The notes: a model not told the origin generated them from the letters alone. Positions 29,434 to 38,665 are shown, numbered from the stretch's first letter. The stretch: DNA of 64,000 nt from Pseudomonas sp. MAG733B (GCF_036884845.1 NZ_CP145732.1:372001-436000), one strand, 5' to 3'. Numbers and translations are program-made.

Positions 29434-30717
29434 TTATATCAGGCTACGCAAAACAAAGGGATAGCCCGCCGCGTATCCGATAAGAACCATCTTTTTGTCC
29501 TCTGTCAGCGCCATGTGGTGATAGCTGCTTTTATAGTCGAACCAGCCCTTACCGTTGAACGAAGTAACAAGCAAGCCAGTACTCAGATAGCGCGCTGCCA
29601 CTGATCTTGCAACCAGGATTTTATCCTCTTGCCACGCACAGTTTTGCCATAGCCCCCCGCCCTCCAATATGCTGGAGAACAAGGGCCTGCCATTATTAAA
29701 CAAGAGATTTGGAGACCCGTTGGGGTTTAGAACTGCAATCCAAGGTGTATATGGCAGATAAGGCTCATAAGTCTTGGAAGCGGAGCCAACCACTAAAATC
29801 GCACCATCACTTTCTCTAATCGAAATGGTCCCAGCCAAAATATTGTTTAAATCGCCATGATTGATGACGGCCGGCTTGCCGCCATTGAAACCACTGTCTT
29901 CCTCCCCATTGGCCATATAACGAATGACGAATGCATTAAAGTCATCAGAGTCGTTCGGATAATAACTACCGAACACCAAAATTTTTCCGTCGCTCTGAAG
30001 CGCAATACTAATGGTTTCGTTATCAAGGCCACCCAGTTTGACAAACAAACTACCTGTATTATTAAAGGACTTGTCAAAAGTGCCGTCTGGCATAAGTCGA
30101 ATCAATAACCCACGCCACCAGTAGCCATTGCCGTCCTGACCTGAAACTCCACTGTGCGAGACAAGAATTTTGCCGTCTGGCTGCACACAGACAGAACCGC
30201 CAATATAATTTTCAGCCGTGGAAAAATTTCTAGCTTTGATTTTATCGTTGGGATCTTTCGAAAATGTTGCTGACACCCCGGTAATTGACAGTTCGTAGGG
30301 GTCGATTCTTACAAAGCCTTTGTCTCCAAAAGCCGTATCCAGCTGACCATCCTGATTCAGCAGAGCAAAAACCATATCTCTCTGCCCTGTTGAATCAATG
30401 TATGTACCTTTCACAAGGAAATTTCCATTCAAGTATGGAAACAGTCCAAATCTAGGGGCTGTGCTCCAGTCAATTGGCAAGACCGTCGATCCATTGTCAC
30501 CAAATGAACTTTCGAAGATACCTTGCGAATTCATACGCCTCAGTCTCATCGACATACGACCAGCAGAGAAGTACTGGTCGGCGTAGATCAGCTTTCCGTT
30601 CAACGGTAGAACTGAATATAAGACAGCCCCCTGCTCTCTGACTTCCACTACACCATCTACGCCAAATGTCGGATCAAGTGTTCCTGCCGTCGCGGTATCA
30701 CTTTGCATCTGAATCAT
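29434..30717 (-). CDS. Delta-60-repeat (beta-propeller-like) protein
   Basis: A 427-residue protein built from repeats of the delta-60 type: LDPTFGVDGVV, FESSFGDNGS, LDTAFGDKGFV, FDKSFNNTGSL, EDSGFNGG, each followed by a strand pattern with QPDGKILV/QSDGKILVFGS. This predicts a beta-propeller. No signal peptide is seen. The start MIQMQSD at 30715-30717 has TGGAG before it; the frame runs 17 codons further up. Codon use is clearly more AT-rich than in the core genes, suggesting foreign origin. Function is unknown; related Pseudomonas proteins are widespread as orphans. Confidence 0.75.
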   Translation of the reverse strand: MIQMQSDTATAGTLDPTFGVDGVVEVREQGAVLYSVLPLNGKLIYADQYFSAGRMSMRLRRMNSQGIFESSFGDNGSTVLPIDWSTAPRFGLFPYLNGNFLVKGTYIDSTGQRDMVFALLNQDGQLDTAFGDKGFVRIDPYELSITGVSATFSKDPNDKIKARNFSTAENYIGGSVCVQPDGKILVSHSGVSGQDGNGYWWRGLLIRLMPDGTFDKSFNNTGSLFVKLGGLDNETISIALQSDGKILVFGSYYPNDSDDFNAFVIRYMANGEEDSGFNGGKPAVINHGDLNNILAGTISIRESDGAILVVGSASKTYEPYLPYTPWIAVLNPNGSPNLLFNNGRPLFSSILEGGGLWQNCAWQEDKILVARSVAARYLSTGLLVTSFNGKGWFDYKSSYHHMALTEDKKMVLIGYAAGYPFVLRSLI

Positions 30718-30878
30718 GATCGCACTCCAGTGTGTGTACGTAAGGGTGAACAACCCAACGTTCAGCACAGTGGAGCACGCAACAGCCGCAGCTGTGACCT
30801 GTCATGAATGACAGTCATTTAGTTTCGTTTGAACTCAAAGCGATGTCGATAAGTCCGAAACAACAACTGCCTATGGCG

Positions 30879-31262
30879 TCATTTAGCAGCAGGCTTTTTC
30901 TTCGGCTTCAAATACTTGGCCAACCCCTGGAACCAGATCACCAGCGCCGGGTTGCCCTTGATCTGAATCGACTTGTCCTGAATCCCCGTCATGAACGCCA
31001 ACTGCTTGTTCTTCGCCTGCATCGTGGCAAAGCCGTACGCGGCATCTTTAAAGGCAATGGCAAACGCAGGCTCGGCAATCACCCCGGCCTTGCTGGTGAT
31101 GCGCTGATCCTTCACGCGGAAATGCCGCGCCACTTTCCCGTCCAGGGTTTGCAGCTGAAACACCAACTCCTTGTCACCCAATTGCTGCTGGAACGCAGGA
31201 TTGGTCCGGCTGGCCTTGCCCATCAACAAACCCAGCATCCACAACAGAAAACGAAATTTCAT
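30879..31262 (-). CDS. Small SCP2-like (sterol-carrier-fold) protein
   Basis: A 127-residue protein. The hydrophobic N-terminus MKFRFLLWMLGLLMGK may be an anchor. The body (about 20-120) resembles SCP2-type lipid-carrier domains: LQTLDGKVARHFRVKDQRI, FAIAFKDAAYGFATM, KSIQIKGNPALVIWFQGL. The ATG at 31260-31262 has GAGG at suitable distance. Likely lipid binding, inferred from fold resemblance only. Monocistronic between the delta-60 gene and the kinase fragment. Confidence 0.55.
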   Translation of the reverse strand: MKFRFLLWMLGLLMGKASRTNPAFQQQLGDKELVFQLQTLDGKVARHFRVKDQRITSKAGVIAEPAFAIAFKDAAYGFATMQAKNKQLAFMTGIQDKSIQIKGNPALVIWFQGLAKYLKPKKKPAAK

Positions 31263-31398
31263 GCGCAAGCCTCAAGAGAAAAATGAACGGCTGGCGCAGT
31301 GTAGCGACTTAAGGACATAACGCCACTATCGAGTTAAGTTAGAGGAAGATAAGACATATGTCCTGCATGATGACTGCCAAGTCACACTTGTTATTGTC

Positions 31399-31884
31399 CT
31401 ACAGCTTCCTTCCCACACGAGCAGACCAGCATCGCAACAAGAGCGGTTGCCAGTTGAAGGAGTCATACAGCTCCGGGACTGTAATGGTGCGTTGCGAAGC
31501 ATCGAAACTCAGCGCCGCACGTAGCGCAGGCCAGCAGTGTTTCGGCAGAGTCCGCGGGGCAAGCAGCTCACGGTCCAGACGTTCATCTCGCGCACGGGTT
31601 GAAGGCAAGCGATTGTACGGGTGTTTGCCTCCCGCCAATTCATACAACACGCAGGCCACGGCGTAGATGTCCGTACCGGTGGACAGCGGCTGGCCTTCGA
31701 GCAGTTCCGGGGCAGCGTAGCCTGGGGTCCAGGCATTGATGCGATTGCGGCTCAACTGTGCCAGCCCCGGCATGACACCCTCCATTGACTGGCCCAGACC
31801 AAAATCAAACAGCCGCAGACCGTCTTCGCTAACCATCACATTGCTCGGCTTCAAGTCGCCGTGCAGCACACCACGGCTGAGCCA
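31399..31884 (-). pseudogene. Serine/threonine protein kinase, 5'-truncated remnant
   Basis: Only the C-lobe of a Hanks-type kinase remains. WLSRGVLHGDLKPSNVMV is the catalytic loop (HxDxKxxN), then LFDFGLGQS (DFG), GYAAPELLEGQPLS (APE) and DIYAVACVLYELAGGKHPYN (subdomain IX). The ATP-binding N-lobe is gone. Homology stops at 31884 with an in-frame stop, exactly where vgrG homology starts on the other strand (31874). The C-terminal tail also seems frameshifted against the related tail at 38156. The catalytic residues are present, but without the G-loop and VAIK lysine the protein cannot be an active kinase. Confidence 0.8.
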
Positions 31885-34800
31885 TTACAGCGTGAACCTG
31901 GTGCCGGCCCTGCACAATTTGCAGTTCAGGCACGATCACCGGATTTTTCAAGACCAGACGGTGCCGCAAATCATCACCCAGGTACTCAAGCGGCACGGCA
32001 TCCTGGCCGACGCTTTTGCCTTCCACGTCAAGACCGGAGCCCCTCGTAACTATTGCACTCAGTACGGGGAAACGGATTTCGAGTTTGTCCAACGCCTGTG
32101 TGCCGAGGACGGTATCGCATGGCATCACCAACATTCCCGCGAAGGTCATCTGCTGGTATTTACCGATGACCAGACTTACTTCCCAAAACTGGGAGAAACG
32201 CCGTATCTGGATGGCTCTGGAATGGTGGCGGAGCATCCGGTCGTCAGCCGGTTCTCCAGACGTTTCAGCATGCGCACCAGCGGTACCACACAGCGGCACT
32301 ATGACCGGAAACGTCCGAACCGTTTGCTGGAAAGTCGTGTGTCCACCGAACTCTGGCCGGCGCTGGAGGACTATCGTTACCCGCTGTTCAGCGAAAACGA
32401 AAACCACGGCAAACAACTGGCCCGGCAGACGCTTGAGCGACACCGTGTTGACTATCAATTGGCGGAGGGCACAAGCGATCAACCGTACTTGCGCAGCGGT
32501 CATTTTTTCAACCTGACGGACCATCCGCGCGAAACCTGCAACGATCTATGGCTACTGCTCAGCGTAAGCCACCACGGCAAACAGCCTCAGGTCCTGGAAG
32601 AATCGATCACCAGCATTCGCGAATCTGAAGATGACTTTACCCAGGGTTATCGCAACAGCTTCAGCGCTATTCCCTGGGATGTGTTCTATCGCCCGCCGCT
32701 GCCCTCGCAAAGAACGCCGCTGGTTTGCCAGACCGCCCGCGTCACCGGGCCTCCCGGCCAGGAGATTTATTGCGATGACTATGGTCGCGTCAAAGTCGAA
32801 TTTCATTGGGATCGCGCCGAGCGCAACAACGAGCACAGCAGTTGCTGGTTAAGGGTTTCAACCGGCTGGGCGGGGGAAGGTTTTGGTGCGGTCACCGTTC
32901 CGCGTGTCGGCATGGAAGTGATCGTCACCTATCTGGACGGAAACCCCGACTACCCGCTCATCACCGGTTGCTTGCCTAACAGGGTCATGTCGCAGCCCTA
33001 CCCTTTGCCCGAAAACAAAACCAGAACCGTACTGCGCAGCCGCAGCTCACCGCATAACGGCGGCTACAACGAACTGTCGATCGAAGATCGCGCCGGGCAA
33101 GAGTTGGTCTACCTGCGCGCCCAGCGGGATATGGAACAGAAGGTCGGCAACGACAGCCGACTGGAAGTGGGCAACGAACGCCGGGAAACCATCAAGGGCA
33201 ACAGCATTTCGGTACTGGAGGCGGAAGAACATCACACCGTCAACGGCGATCGCAAGGTCCGGGTGAACACCGATGACTACCTGCACGCCTCCAACCATTA
33301 CACCAACGTTGATCAAACGCTCGTCGTCGAAGCCGGGCAGCACGTGCACATCAAGGCAGGCTCAAACCTTGTAGTGGACGGTGGCGAAAGCATTACTTTG
33401 AAGGCGGGTGGTCACCATATCGTGATGAACGCCAACGGCATATTCAGCAGCAGCGAGATCAAGGTCGGCGGTTCACCCAGAACGGGTAAACCCGCTCAGG
33501 CGCTATTGGTGGTGCCCGCTGCCGGCTTGCTGGCGTCCGTCATGCCTGCGCCATCGGCAGAGCAAGATTGGGCTGAGCTGGAGGAAGAGGAAGAAGAGGT
33601 CGAGCTGCAAGGGATTACCCTGCGGATCGGCGTTTTCTTCGATGGCACGGGCAACAACAAGGCCAACAGCGAAACCGTCGCGGCCTGCTATGCCCCTGAT
33701 GTGGATTTGGCCGAGGTTGCGGAAGACATCCGGCAGCATTGCGCAAGGTATGGGTACGACGGGGATGGGAGCTCGCCGGATAATAGTTATGGGAATGATG
33801 TGAGTAATATTGCCCGGCTGTATGAACTCTACACCGATCACTCATACAGCTTGGTGCCGGAAACCTCGAAAACCGCATCGATCGCGGTTTACATCGACGG
33901 AATTGGTACCAGGCACAATAAAACAGACTCCATACATTCACAAATGATGGGTATAGGCGAAACAGGTGTAGTTGCTCGCGTAGAACAAAGTCCGGAAAAA
34001 ATCGTGAAGCAGCTGCGTTTGCTGCAAAAGCAAAACCCCAACGTAATCATCGAAAAAATAGAATTCGATATCTTTGGTTTCAGCCGGGGCGCCGCAGCGG
34101 CGCGACATTTTGCTAATGAAGTACTCAAGGGCGAGCACAGCATTTTGGCGAACGCACTGCCGCCCGGCTCCCCCGCTTTATCCGGCAGCTTCAACTGGCG
34201 CCTTAACGCTGAAGTCACCATCAACTTTATCGGCCTGTTCGATACCGTCGCTGCGATCGCCAACCCTTTGCGTTTCGATTTCACACTCAGCAACAACAAT
34301 AATCCCGGCGTCAATTTGATGCTTCCCGATGGCTGCGCCAATAAAGTGGTGCATCTGGTTGCCCGTGACGAAATCCGTGAAAACTTTGCCCTCAATAGTC
34401 TCGGTAGTCTGGATATCGTCCTGCCCGGCGTGCACTCGGACCTCGGCGGCGGCTACCTGCCGAGAGCCAGAGAAAAGCTCCTGTTGAGTAAACCGGCAAC
34501 GAGCGAGATCAGTCGAGGCATGGAAGAGACCCGCAGTTTTGCCTACCTATCCGCCGAGAAGGAAATGCGCGCGTGGTATGACAAAGGCGTGATCGATTTC
34601 GATGGTTCCCGCAAAGAACTAAGAGTGGTGCTCTGGGATAGACCGATAGAGCCTTCTAGGGAACATCCCTACCCGCGGAAAAAGCTTTTTGCGGCTGCCG
34701 GCATCGAACGCCAGGTGCATGGCGAACTGTCGTTGGTGTACTTGCGCATCATGCGTGAACTGGCGATCAAGCATGATGTGCCCTTCAAGGTTATCCCCGA

Positions 34801-35044
34801 TATTCCAACTTTAGTGTTACCCGAAGAGTTGGTGCCTATCCATAAAAAACTCCAGGCGTACGCGTTGGGGGAATCACCAGCTCCCGGCTTGATGATCAGT
34901 GAAGTGGAACTGTTACGCCGTCGCTATATCCACCTTTCCGCTCACTGGAACGCAGCCAAAGGCCTAAACAGCAGCGACATGAGTGTAATTTTTATCAATC
35001 GGCCTACAGAAAAACTCCAGCGCGTGGTGCACCCCAATGAATAA
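31874..35044 (+). pseudogene. vgrG: 5'-truncated evolved VgrG with C-terminal Tle1-like DUF2235 phospholipase
   Basis: Homology begins RLSHYSVNLVPALHNL, about 90 residues inside a normal VgrG. The frame reads open upstream to 31736, but those codons are antisense kinase sequence. Gp27-like and gp5/OB parts follow (YGRVKVEFHWDR, GFGAVTVPRVGMEVIVTYL), then a repeat needle (to about 33440). After an acidic linker (ELEEEEEEVELQ) a DUF2235 hydrolase starts with IGVFFDGTGNN. It has the nucleophile elbow GFSRG (34076-34090), FDTVAAI and PGVHSDLGGGY (second acid/His region). DUF2235 is the Tle1 family of type VI lipases. The missing VgrG N-terminus should block spike assembly unless an internal start is used. 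Confidence 0.85.
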
Positions 35045-35708
35045 CGCTGCCCGACTCATCAAAAAAGTCACAGTTCTGCTTTTCGGGTTGGTGTTATCGG
35101 GTTGCACGCAATGCTTTGCGCAATCATCTAATCATGAGGGATGGTTCTTGGGCTTTGGAGCCCCGGATTACATGGAGGTTTGGATTGAAACGGCGGACGT
35201 CGTAGATATTCAGGAGCGTGTTTTTCGTCGAGCAGGCGCCGGAATTGCTTCGATACAAACACCACCGGATAACAAAGGGAAGCCCGCTGGCTGGCCCGAG
35301 AATCCAGGTGGTGGCAAAGGCCGAGACGTCACTGGCGCCGACTTACCCCGCCTGATTTACGTGCGCTGGCAATCCCTGGCCGAACCGCAAACCTATGAGG
35401 CCTACATCGTCATTCCCGAATCCGCTCGGGAAATCATGCGCAAACCTGAAAAGGCTTTTTGCAGAGCGGATGCCAAGTGGATTACCGACTACCGCAACGA
35501 TATCGGTATTGGCCTGGCACCCGGAGGCATCGCCAAGGTCTGGCTGGGTGGGCCCTGCCTGAAGTCGATTGAAATAGCTCGGGTAGTCGGCACCATCAGC
35601 AAAAAAGGACCGTCTCAGGGAAAAAATGAAGGCCGATATGCATTGCCTTTATCACCGGAGTCGCAAGCCTACATCGAAAAATTCGGGATCCCTTATGACT
35701 CTTGGTAA
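35037..35708 (+). CDS. DUF2931 lipoprotein, probable immunity to the Tle1-like effector
   Basis: A 223-residue protein. The signal peptide ends in the lipobox LSGC (about 20-23; VLLFGLVLSGCTQ). The body fits DUF2931 (APDYMEVWIETADVV, LPRLIYVRWQSLAEPQTYEA, KVWLGGPCLKSIEI). DUF2931 lipoproteins occur next to periplasm-active type VI lipases and are taken as their immunity proteins. It overlaps the stop of the vgrG-lipase gene by 8 bases, so coupling to the effector is clear. It is intact although its effector gene is damaged. Confidence 0.8.
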   Translation: MNNAARLIKKVTVLLFGLVLSGCTQCFAQSSNHEGWFLGFGAPDYMEVWIETADVVDIQERVFRRAGAGIASIQTPPDNKGKPAGWPENPGGGKGRDVTGADLPRLIYVRWQSLAEPQTYEAYIVIPESAREIMRKPEKAFCRADAKWITDYRNDIGIGLAPGGIAKVWLGGPCLKSIEIARVVGTISKKGPSQGKNEGRYALPLSPESQAYIEKFGIPYDSW

Positions 35709-36168
35709 TGCAAGAGCATCCCGATGTCTGTACCACCATCGCGAGCAAGCTCGCTCCTATATTTGGTTTTGCCTACACCCGAAGAAACACAATCTTGTAG
35801 GAGCTGCCGAAGGCTGCGATCTTTTGATCCTGTGCCCCGTAAATCTCTCGGACATTTCCTTCAACACGCCGGGCTGTGCGTGAACTAGTCGACTTGGGCC
35901 GGCACCGATACCCTCTTTCCGTCACCGCAAAATCAGTGACTCGGACGTGCAAGTCCGGATCAGGTGCAGCTTGTAGCGTCCCCTTTTTTCGTAAACGAAC
36001 GCGAACTCACTCCGATCAAACCAGCAACATCATGAAATGAGGGAGGTTTCCGACTAGAGCAAAAGAGCTTTCCTACATCAACCCTTTCAATACGTTGTTA
36101 GCGTATTTCAGCAATGGACGCTGGGATGAGTCGTTCATGAACGGGCGGATTGTCAGGGAGACACTCGG
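35709..36168. other. 460-bp intergenic region with a hybrid palindrome
   Basis: The left third holds the mosaic repeat at 35735-35829. The rest (35830-36150) has no recognisable gene, no strong hairpin and no tRNA. AGGGAG just before 36169 is the ribosome site of the next gene. Confidence 0.5.
35735..35829. repeat. Hybrid of two palindrome families
   Basis: The left part CCATCGCGAGCAAGCTCGCT is a half copy of the GTGGGAGC class. The right part TGTAGGAGCTGCCGAAGGCT...GATCTTTTGATC is a half copy of the class at 7648. The two halves do not pair with each other, so this looks like a recombination scar or two adjacent single units. Confidence 0.7.
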
Positions 36169-37518
36169 ATGTTTGTATGGCAAATCGTGCCCACATGGCA
36201 CGAGATTGAAAATCGTATAACCCATGATATGGGCTACCAGGGAGGTGCCAGCTATCGCACGCATTTCAACGAGCCTGCCCCCTCTCGCGCTCTCAATATC
36301 CGTCGTATCAGCAGCGTCAGGTCTGCATTCACTCAGGCCGAGTGGGAAGCTAGCCGCTTACTGAGGCAACGTTTCGCTGACCTCGATATCGCCAGCATCC
36401 TCAACGAACTGATCGGCGTCGTTACTCAAATGGCAATGATCGTCGCGGGCAGTGTGCTGGCCGGTGGAGCAATCGGCGCGGGTGCAGGCTCATTTCTCGC
36501 AGGGGCAGGTGCCATTCCCATGGGCGCTGCGGGTGCCGCAATGGGGTTGCAGGTCAGCACGTGGATTTTGGGAATCCTCGGCCTCACGTCCATTGCCGAG
36601 TTTTTCGTCGAGGGCTTACCTCGCATTGGCGAGTATTACTTGCGCGGCATCAAAATCGCGTGGAACGGCACGCGCGGCGAGAGAGGATTAGAGCCATTCA
36701 GGCAGGACGATTCTTCTGCCCTTCACAGTGCCGCCCATGAAATTGCACTTGGCCATGTGGAGGTTGTCGTCCTGCTGCTGGGCGCCATCGTTGCGTACAT
36801 CACACGCGGTCGAGGTAATGCGGGCGTCCTTGCTCAGGAAATGCGAGCCAGCCGTAAAGGTGCGCGGTTAGGCGAATGGATGCTCAAGCATGAGGACGCC
36901 CTGAAAAAACGACCCGACCTGCAAACTTCAGCACCACGCAGGGGCGCACTGAGCTCGCTGGAGCCAATGCCGCCAACAAGTCGACCACCTGGAAAAGACA
37001 AAAACGCACCCCGTGACAAACCGAACGCCATGCCGCTTCATAAAGTCGAATGCTTCAAAGCAGATAAGCTGCCGACGTCTAAAATCGGTGAATTCGAACG
37101 GCAGTTGAAGGGGCAAGAAGACGGATTGAATCGGCTGACGGTTGATGAGTATCTGGAGAATATTGCTAATCCGGTGAAGCGAAGCAGAGCTACCGCGACT
37201 CAAGCCCGAGAGGCTTTGGAAGCTCAATTGCAAAAGCGCTTTCAAGGTGAGTTTTCGCAAACTATGGACGTATTCGACGCCGAAGATGCTGCCATCAGAA
37301 AAGCCAAGGAAACAATGTCAAATCTTGCAGGACTGCATAATCCCGATCTGAGCGCCGGTGGGAAAGATGTCATCGCCGATTTTGGTGATCGACAAGTCAA
37401 CTCCAGTATCGGTCCGCAGTGGAGACCGAAAAACGCAAATTTGAAGGCTGCAGCTGAAGGCGTTCCTCCATCAATGCGCGAGTCAACTTTCCTGAATGTA
37501 AAACTGCATAAATGCTAA
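36169..37518 (+). CDS. Glycine-zipper / Ntox15 polymorphic toxin, Tde-like type VI DNase effector
   Basis: A 449-residue effector. The N-terminal part (about 1-230; DUF6861-like by recollection) includes a glycine-rich hydrophobic segment at about 94-127 (GGAIGAGAGSFLAGAG, GAAGAAMG), a glycine zipper. A proline/charged linker (about 250-290) precedes a C-terminal Ntox15 domain (about 300-449): FERQLKGQEDGLNRLTVDEY, then HNPD at residues 390-393 (the HxxD motif), and ADFGDRQVNSSIGPQW. Agrobacterium Tde DNases have this HxxD motif and an N-terminal glycine zipper. AGGGAG lies 8 bases before the ATG. The GAD-like immunity gene follows directly. DNase activity is inferred. Confidence 0.82.
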   Translation: MFVWQIVPTWHEIENRITHDMGYQGGASYRTHFNEPAPSRALNIRRISSVRSAFTQAEWEASRLLRQRFADLDIASILNELIGVVTQMAMIVAGSVLAGGAIGAGAGSFLAGAGAIPMGAAGAAMGLQVSTWILGILGLTSIAEFFVEGLPRIGEYYLRGIKIAWNGTRGERGLEPFRQDDSSALHSAAHEIALGHVEVVVLLLGAIVAYITRGRGNAGVLAQEMRASRKGARLGEWMLKHEDALKKRPDLQTSAPRRGALSSLEPMPPTSRPPGKDKNAPRDKPNAMPLHKVECFKADKLPTSKIGEFERQLKGQEDGLNRLTVDEYLENIANPVKRSRATATQAREALEAQLQKRFQGEFSQTMDVFDAEDAAIRKAKETMSNLAGLHNPDLSAGGKDVIADFGDRQVNSSIGPQWRPKNANLKAAAEGVPPSMRESTFLNVKLHKC

Positions 37519-37535
37519 GTAATAAGGGGACTGGT

Positions 37536-38153
37536 GTGGACAGAGTATTTGCACGATTTATAGAAAAATTTGGCGAACCCTTTGATCGGCAGGAAGTACC
37601 GACATCTACTATCGAGCGTTATAGAGACAAGCTCCCCAATCAGCTGCTGGAATACTGGATCGAACATGGCTGGTGCGGCTATGGCGAAGGGATTTTCTGG
37701 ATCGTGAATCCTCAGGAGTATGAGGGGGTTGTAGCGTCCTGGATTGAAGGGACAAAATTTGAAGCACTTGATAACTACCACCTCATCGCTCGCAGCGCCT
37801 TTGGTCATTTGCATCTATGGGGCGAAAAATCCGGCGCTTCGCTGACAATCACGAGCTGCCTTTCTCGTTATACAACCCATACTTCGATATTTGCAGGGGA
37901 GCAATTGAATAAAGAACTGCAAAATTTTCTTCTTTCCACGGAAATTAGATACAACAATTACGGCGACCTGTTCAAACCAGCAAAGAAAAAGCTCGGCACC
38001 CTGCGTCACGACGAGATGTACGGCTTCGTTCCAGCGTTGATGTTCGGCGGCCCGGATACCCTTGATCATTTAGAGAAAGTGAAGGCGGTGGAACACCTGA
38101 CACTGCTGTCCCAGATCACCGAGCTTAAGCCCTATAGTTTTTCAGACCTTTAA
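37536..38153 (+). CDS. GAD-like/DUF1851 protein, probable immunity to the Ntox15 effector
   Basis: A 205-residue protein from the GTG at 37536. The frame is also open from an ATG at 37512 that overlaps the toxin stop. The GTG is preferred: AAGGGG lies 6-7 bases upstream and M-DRVFARFIEKFGEPFD matches the usual GAD-like start. GAD-like (about 5-105; LLEYWIEHGWCGYGEGIFW) and DUF1851-like (about 110-200; YGDLFKPAKKKLGTLRHDEMYGFVPAL) regions are visible. This pair is the known immunity architecture for Tde-type DNases. Cytoplasmic, no signal peptide, as needed against a DNase. Confidence 0.82.
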   Translation: MDRVFARFIEKFGEPFDRQEVPTSTIERYRDKLPNQLLEYWIEHGWCGYGEGIFWIVNPQEYEGVVASWIEGTKFEALDNYHLIARSAFGHLHLWGEKSGASLTITSCLSRYTTHTSIFAGEQLNKELQNFLLSTEIRYNNYGDLFKPAKKKLGTLRHDEMYGFVPALMFGGPDTLDHLEKVKAVEHLTLLSQITELKPYSFSDL

Positions 38154-38155
38154 AG

Positions 38156-38345
38156 CAGGTATAAGAGCGGACCAGCGTCGCAACCACGGCAATCGCGTAT
38201 TGAAGGGCGTCGTACAGTGCCGGGGCAGTGGTGACGAAGACGCCGACGGTAATGTGTGTCTACTTCAAAGCTGTGCAGACGCAGCACATTCGGATGGTGC
38301 AAGCGTCGGGCCAAGGAGGCAGAGCGAACTCTGGAGGAGGTCACG
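38156..38345 (-). pseudogene. Second kinase-like remnant
   Basis: On the minus strand LARRLHHPNVLRLHSFEVD (near 38250-38310) looks like the N-lobe alphaC/beta4 region of a Ser/Thr kinase. In another frame it is followed by TTAPALYDALQYAIAVVATL (about 38170-38235). That stretch matches the tail of the kinase fragment at 31399 (ITVPELYDSFNW). At DNA level the tails share blocks such as ACCAGC.TCGCAAC and TTGAAGG, with a one-base length difference. The middle of the kinase is absent. The tail similarity is firm; the N-lobe reading is tentative. Confidence 0.4.
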
Positions 38346-38665
38346 AGTATGTAGGGCGTATCGGTGCCTATGTGCGACTGATCTTACGGCGGTGTAGGAC
38401 GAACAAGAGTCAACGGATGTCATCGAATGCACTACAACTGTGCAGACGGACCGTGCCGTCATCGGTATAGTGCCGCCCCTCTTCGCATGAGCGGTCGTCG
38501 GTAGCGAGACCTCACCCATGCGAAACCCGAACTAATAACAAACCCGCGATATGAAACCGGGACGAACTCTTCGCCTCGCCTGTTGTGCCGTACGCCAACG
38601 GGTGTAACGCGATGTGTCTGTTCCGGCGAGCATTTGCCTACACAAAAAACAGCGAGGAATAATCC
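38346..38665. other. 320-bp region between the kinase remnant and the symporter gene
   Basis: No gene is recognised. An 8-bp inverted repeat TTCGCATG / CATGCGAA lies at 38482-38489 and 38517-38524. The right end carries the symporter ribosome site GCGAGGAATAATCC. The left part may be decayed kinase sequence (a minus-strand frame reads GTDTPYILVTS). Confidence 0.45.

Noticed and set aside
31736..31873. First 46 codons of the long vgrG reading frame as a genuine N-terminus
   Set aside because: These codons are the exact antisense of kinase motifs (DFGLGQS, KPSNVM), so they are accidental open sequence.
35830..36150. Possible tRNA or small RNA gene in the type VI block gap
   Set aside because: No cloverleaf, no TTCRANNC box and no strong hairpin plus T tract was found.
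36073..36264. 63-codon minus-strand frame overlapping the start of the Ntox15 effector
   Set aside because: No homology and overlaps the ribosome site and start of a well supported gene.
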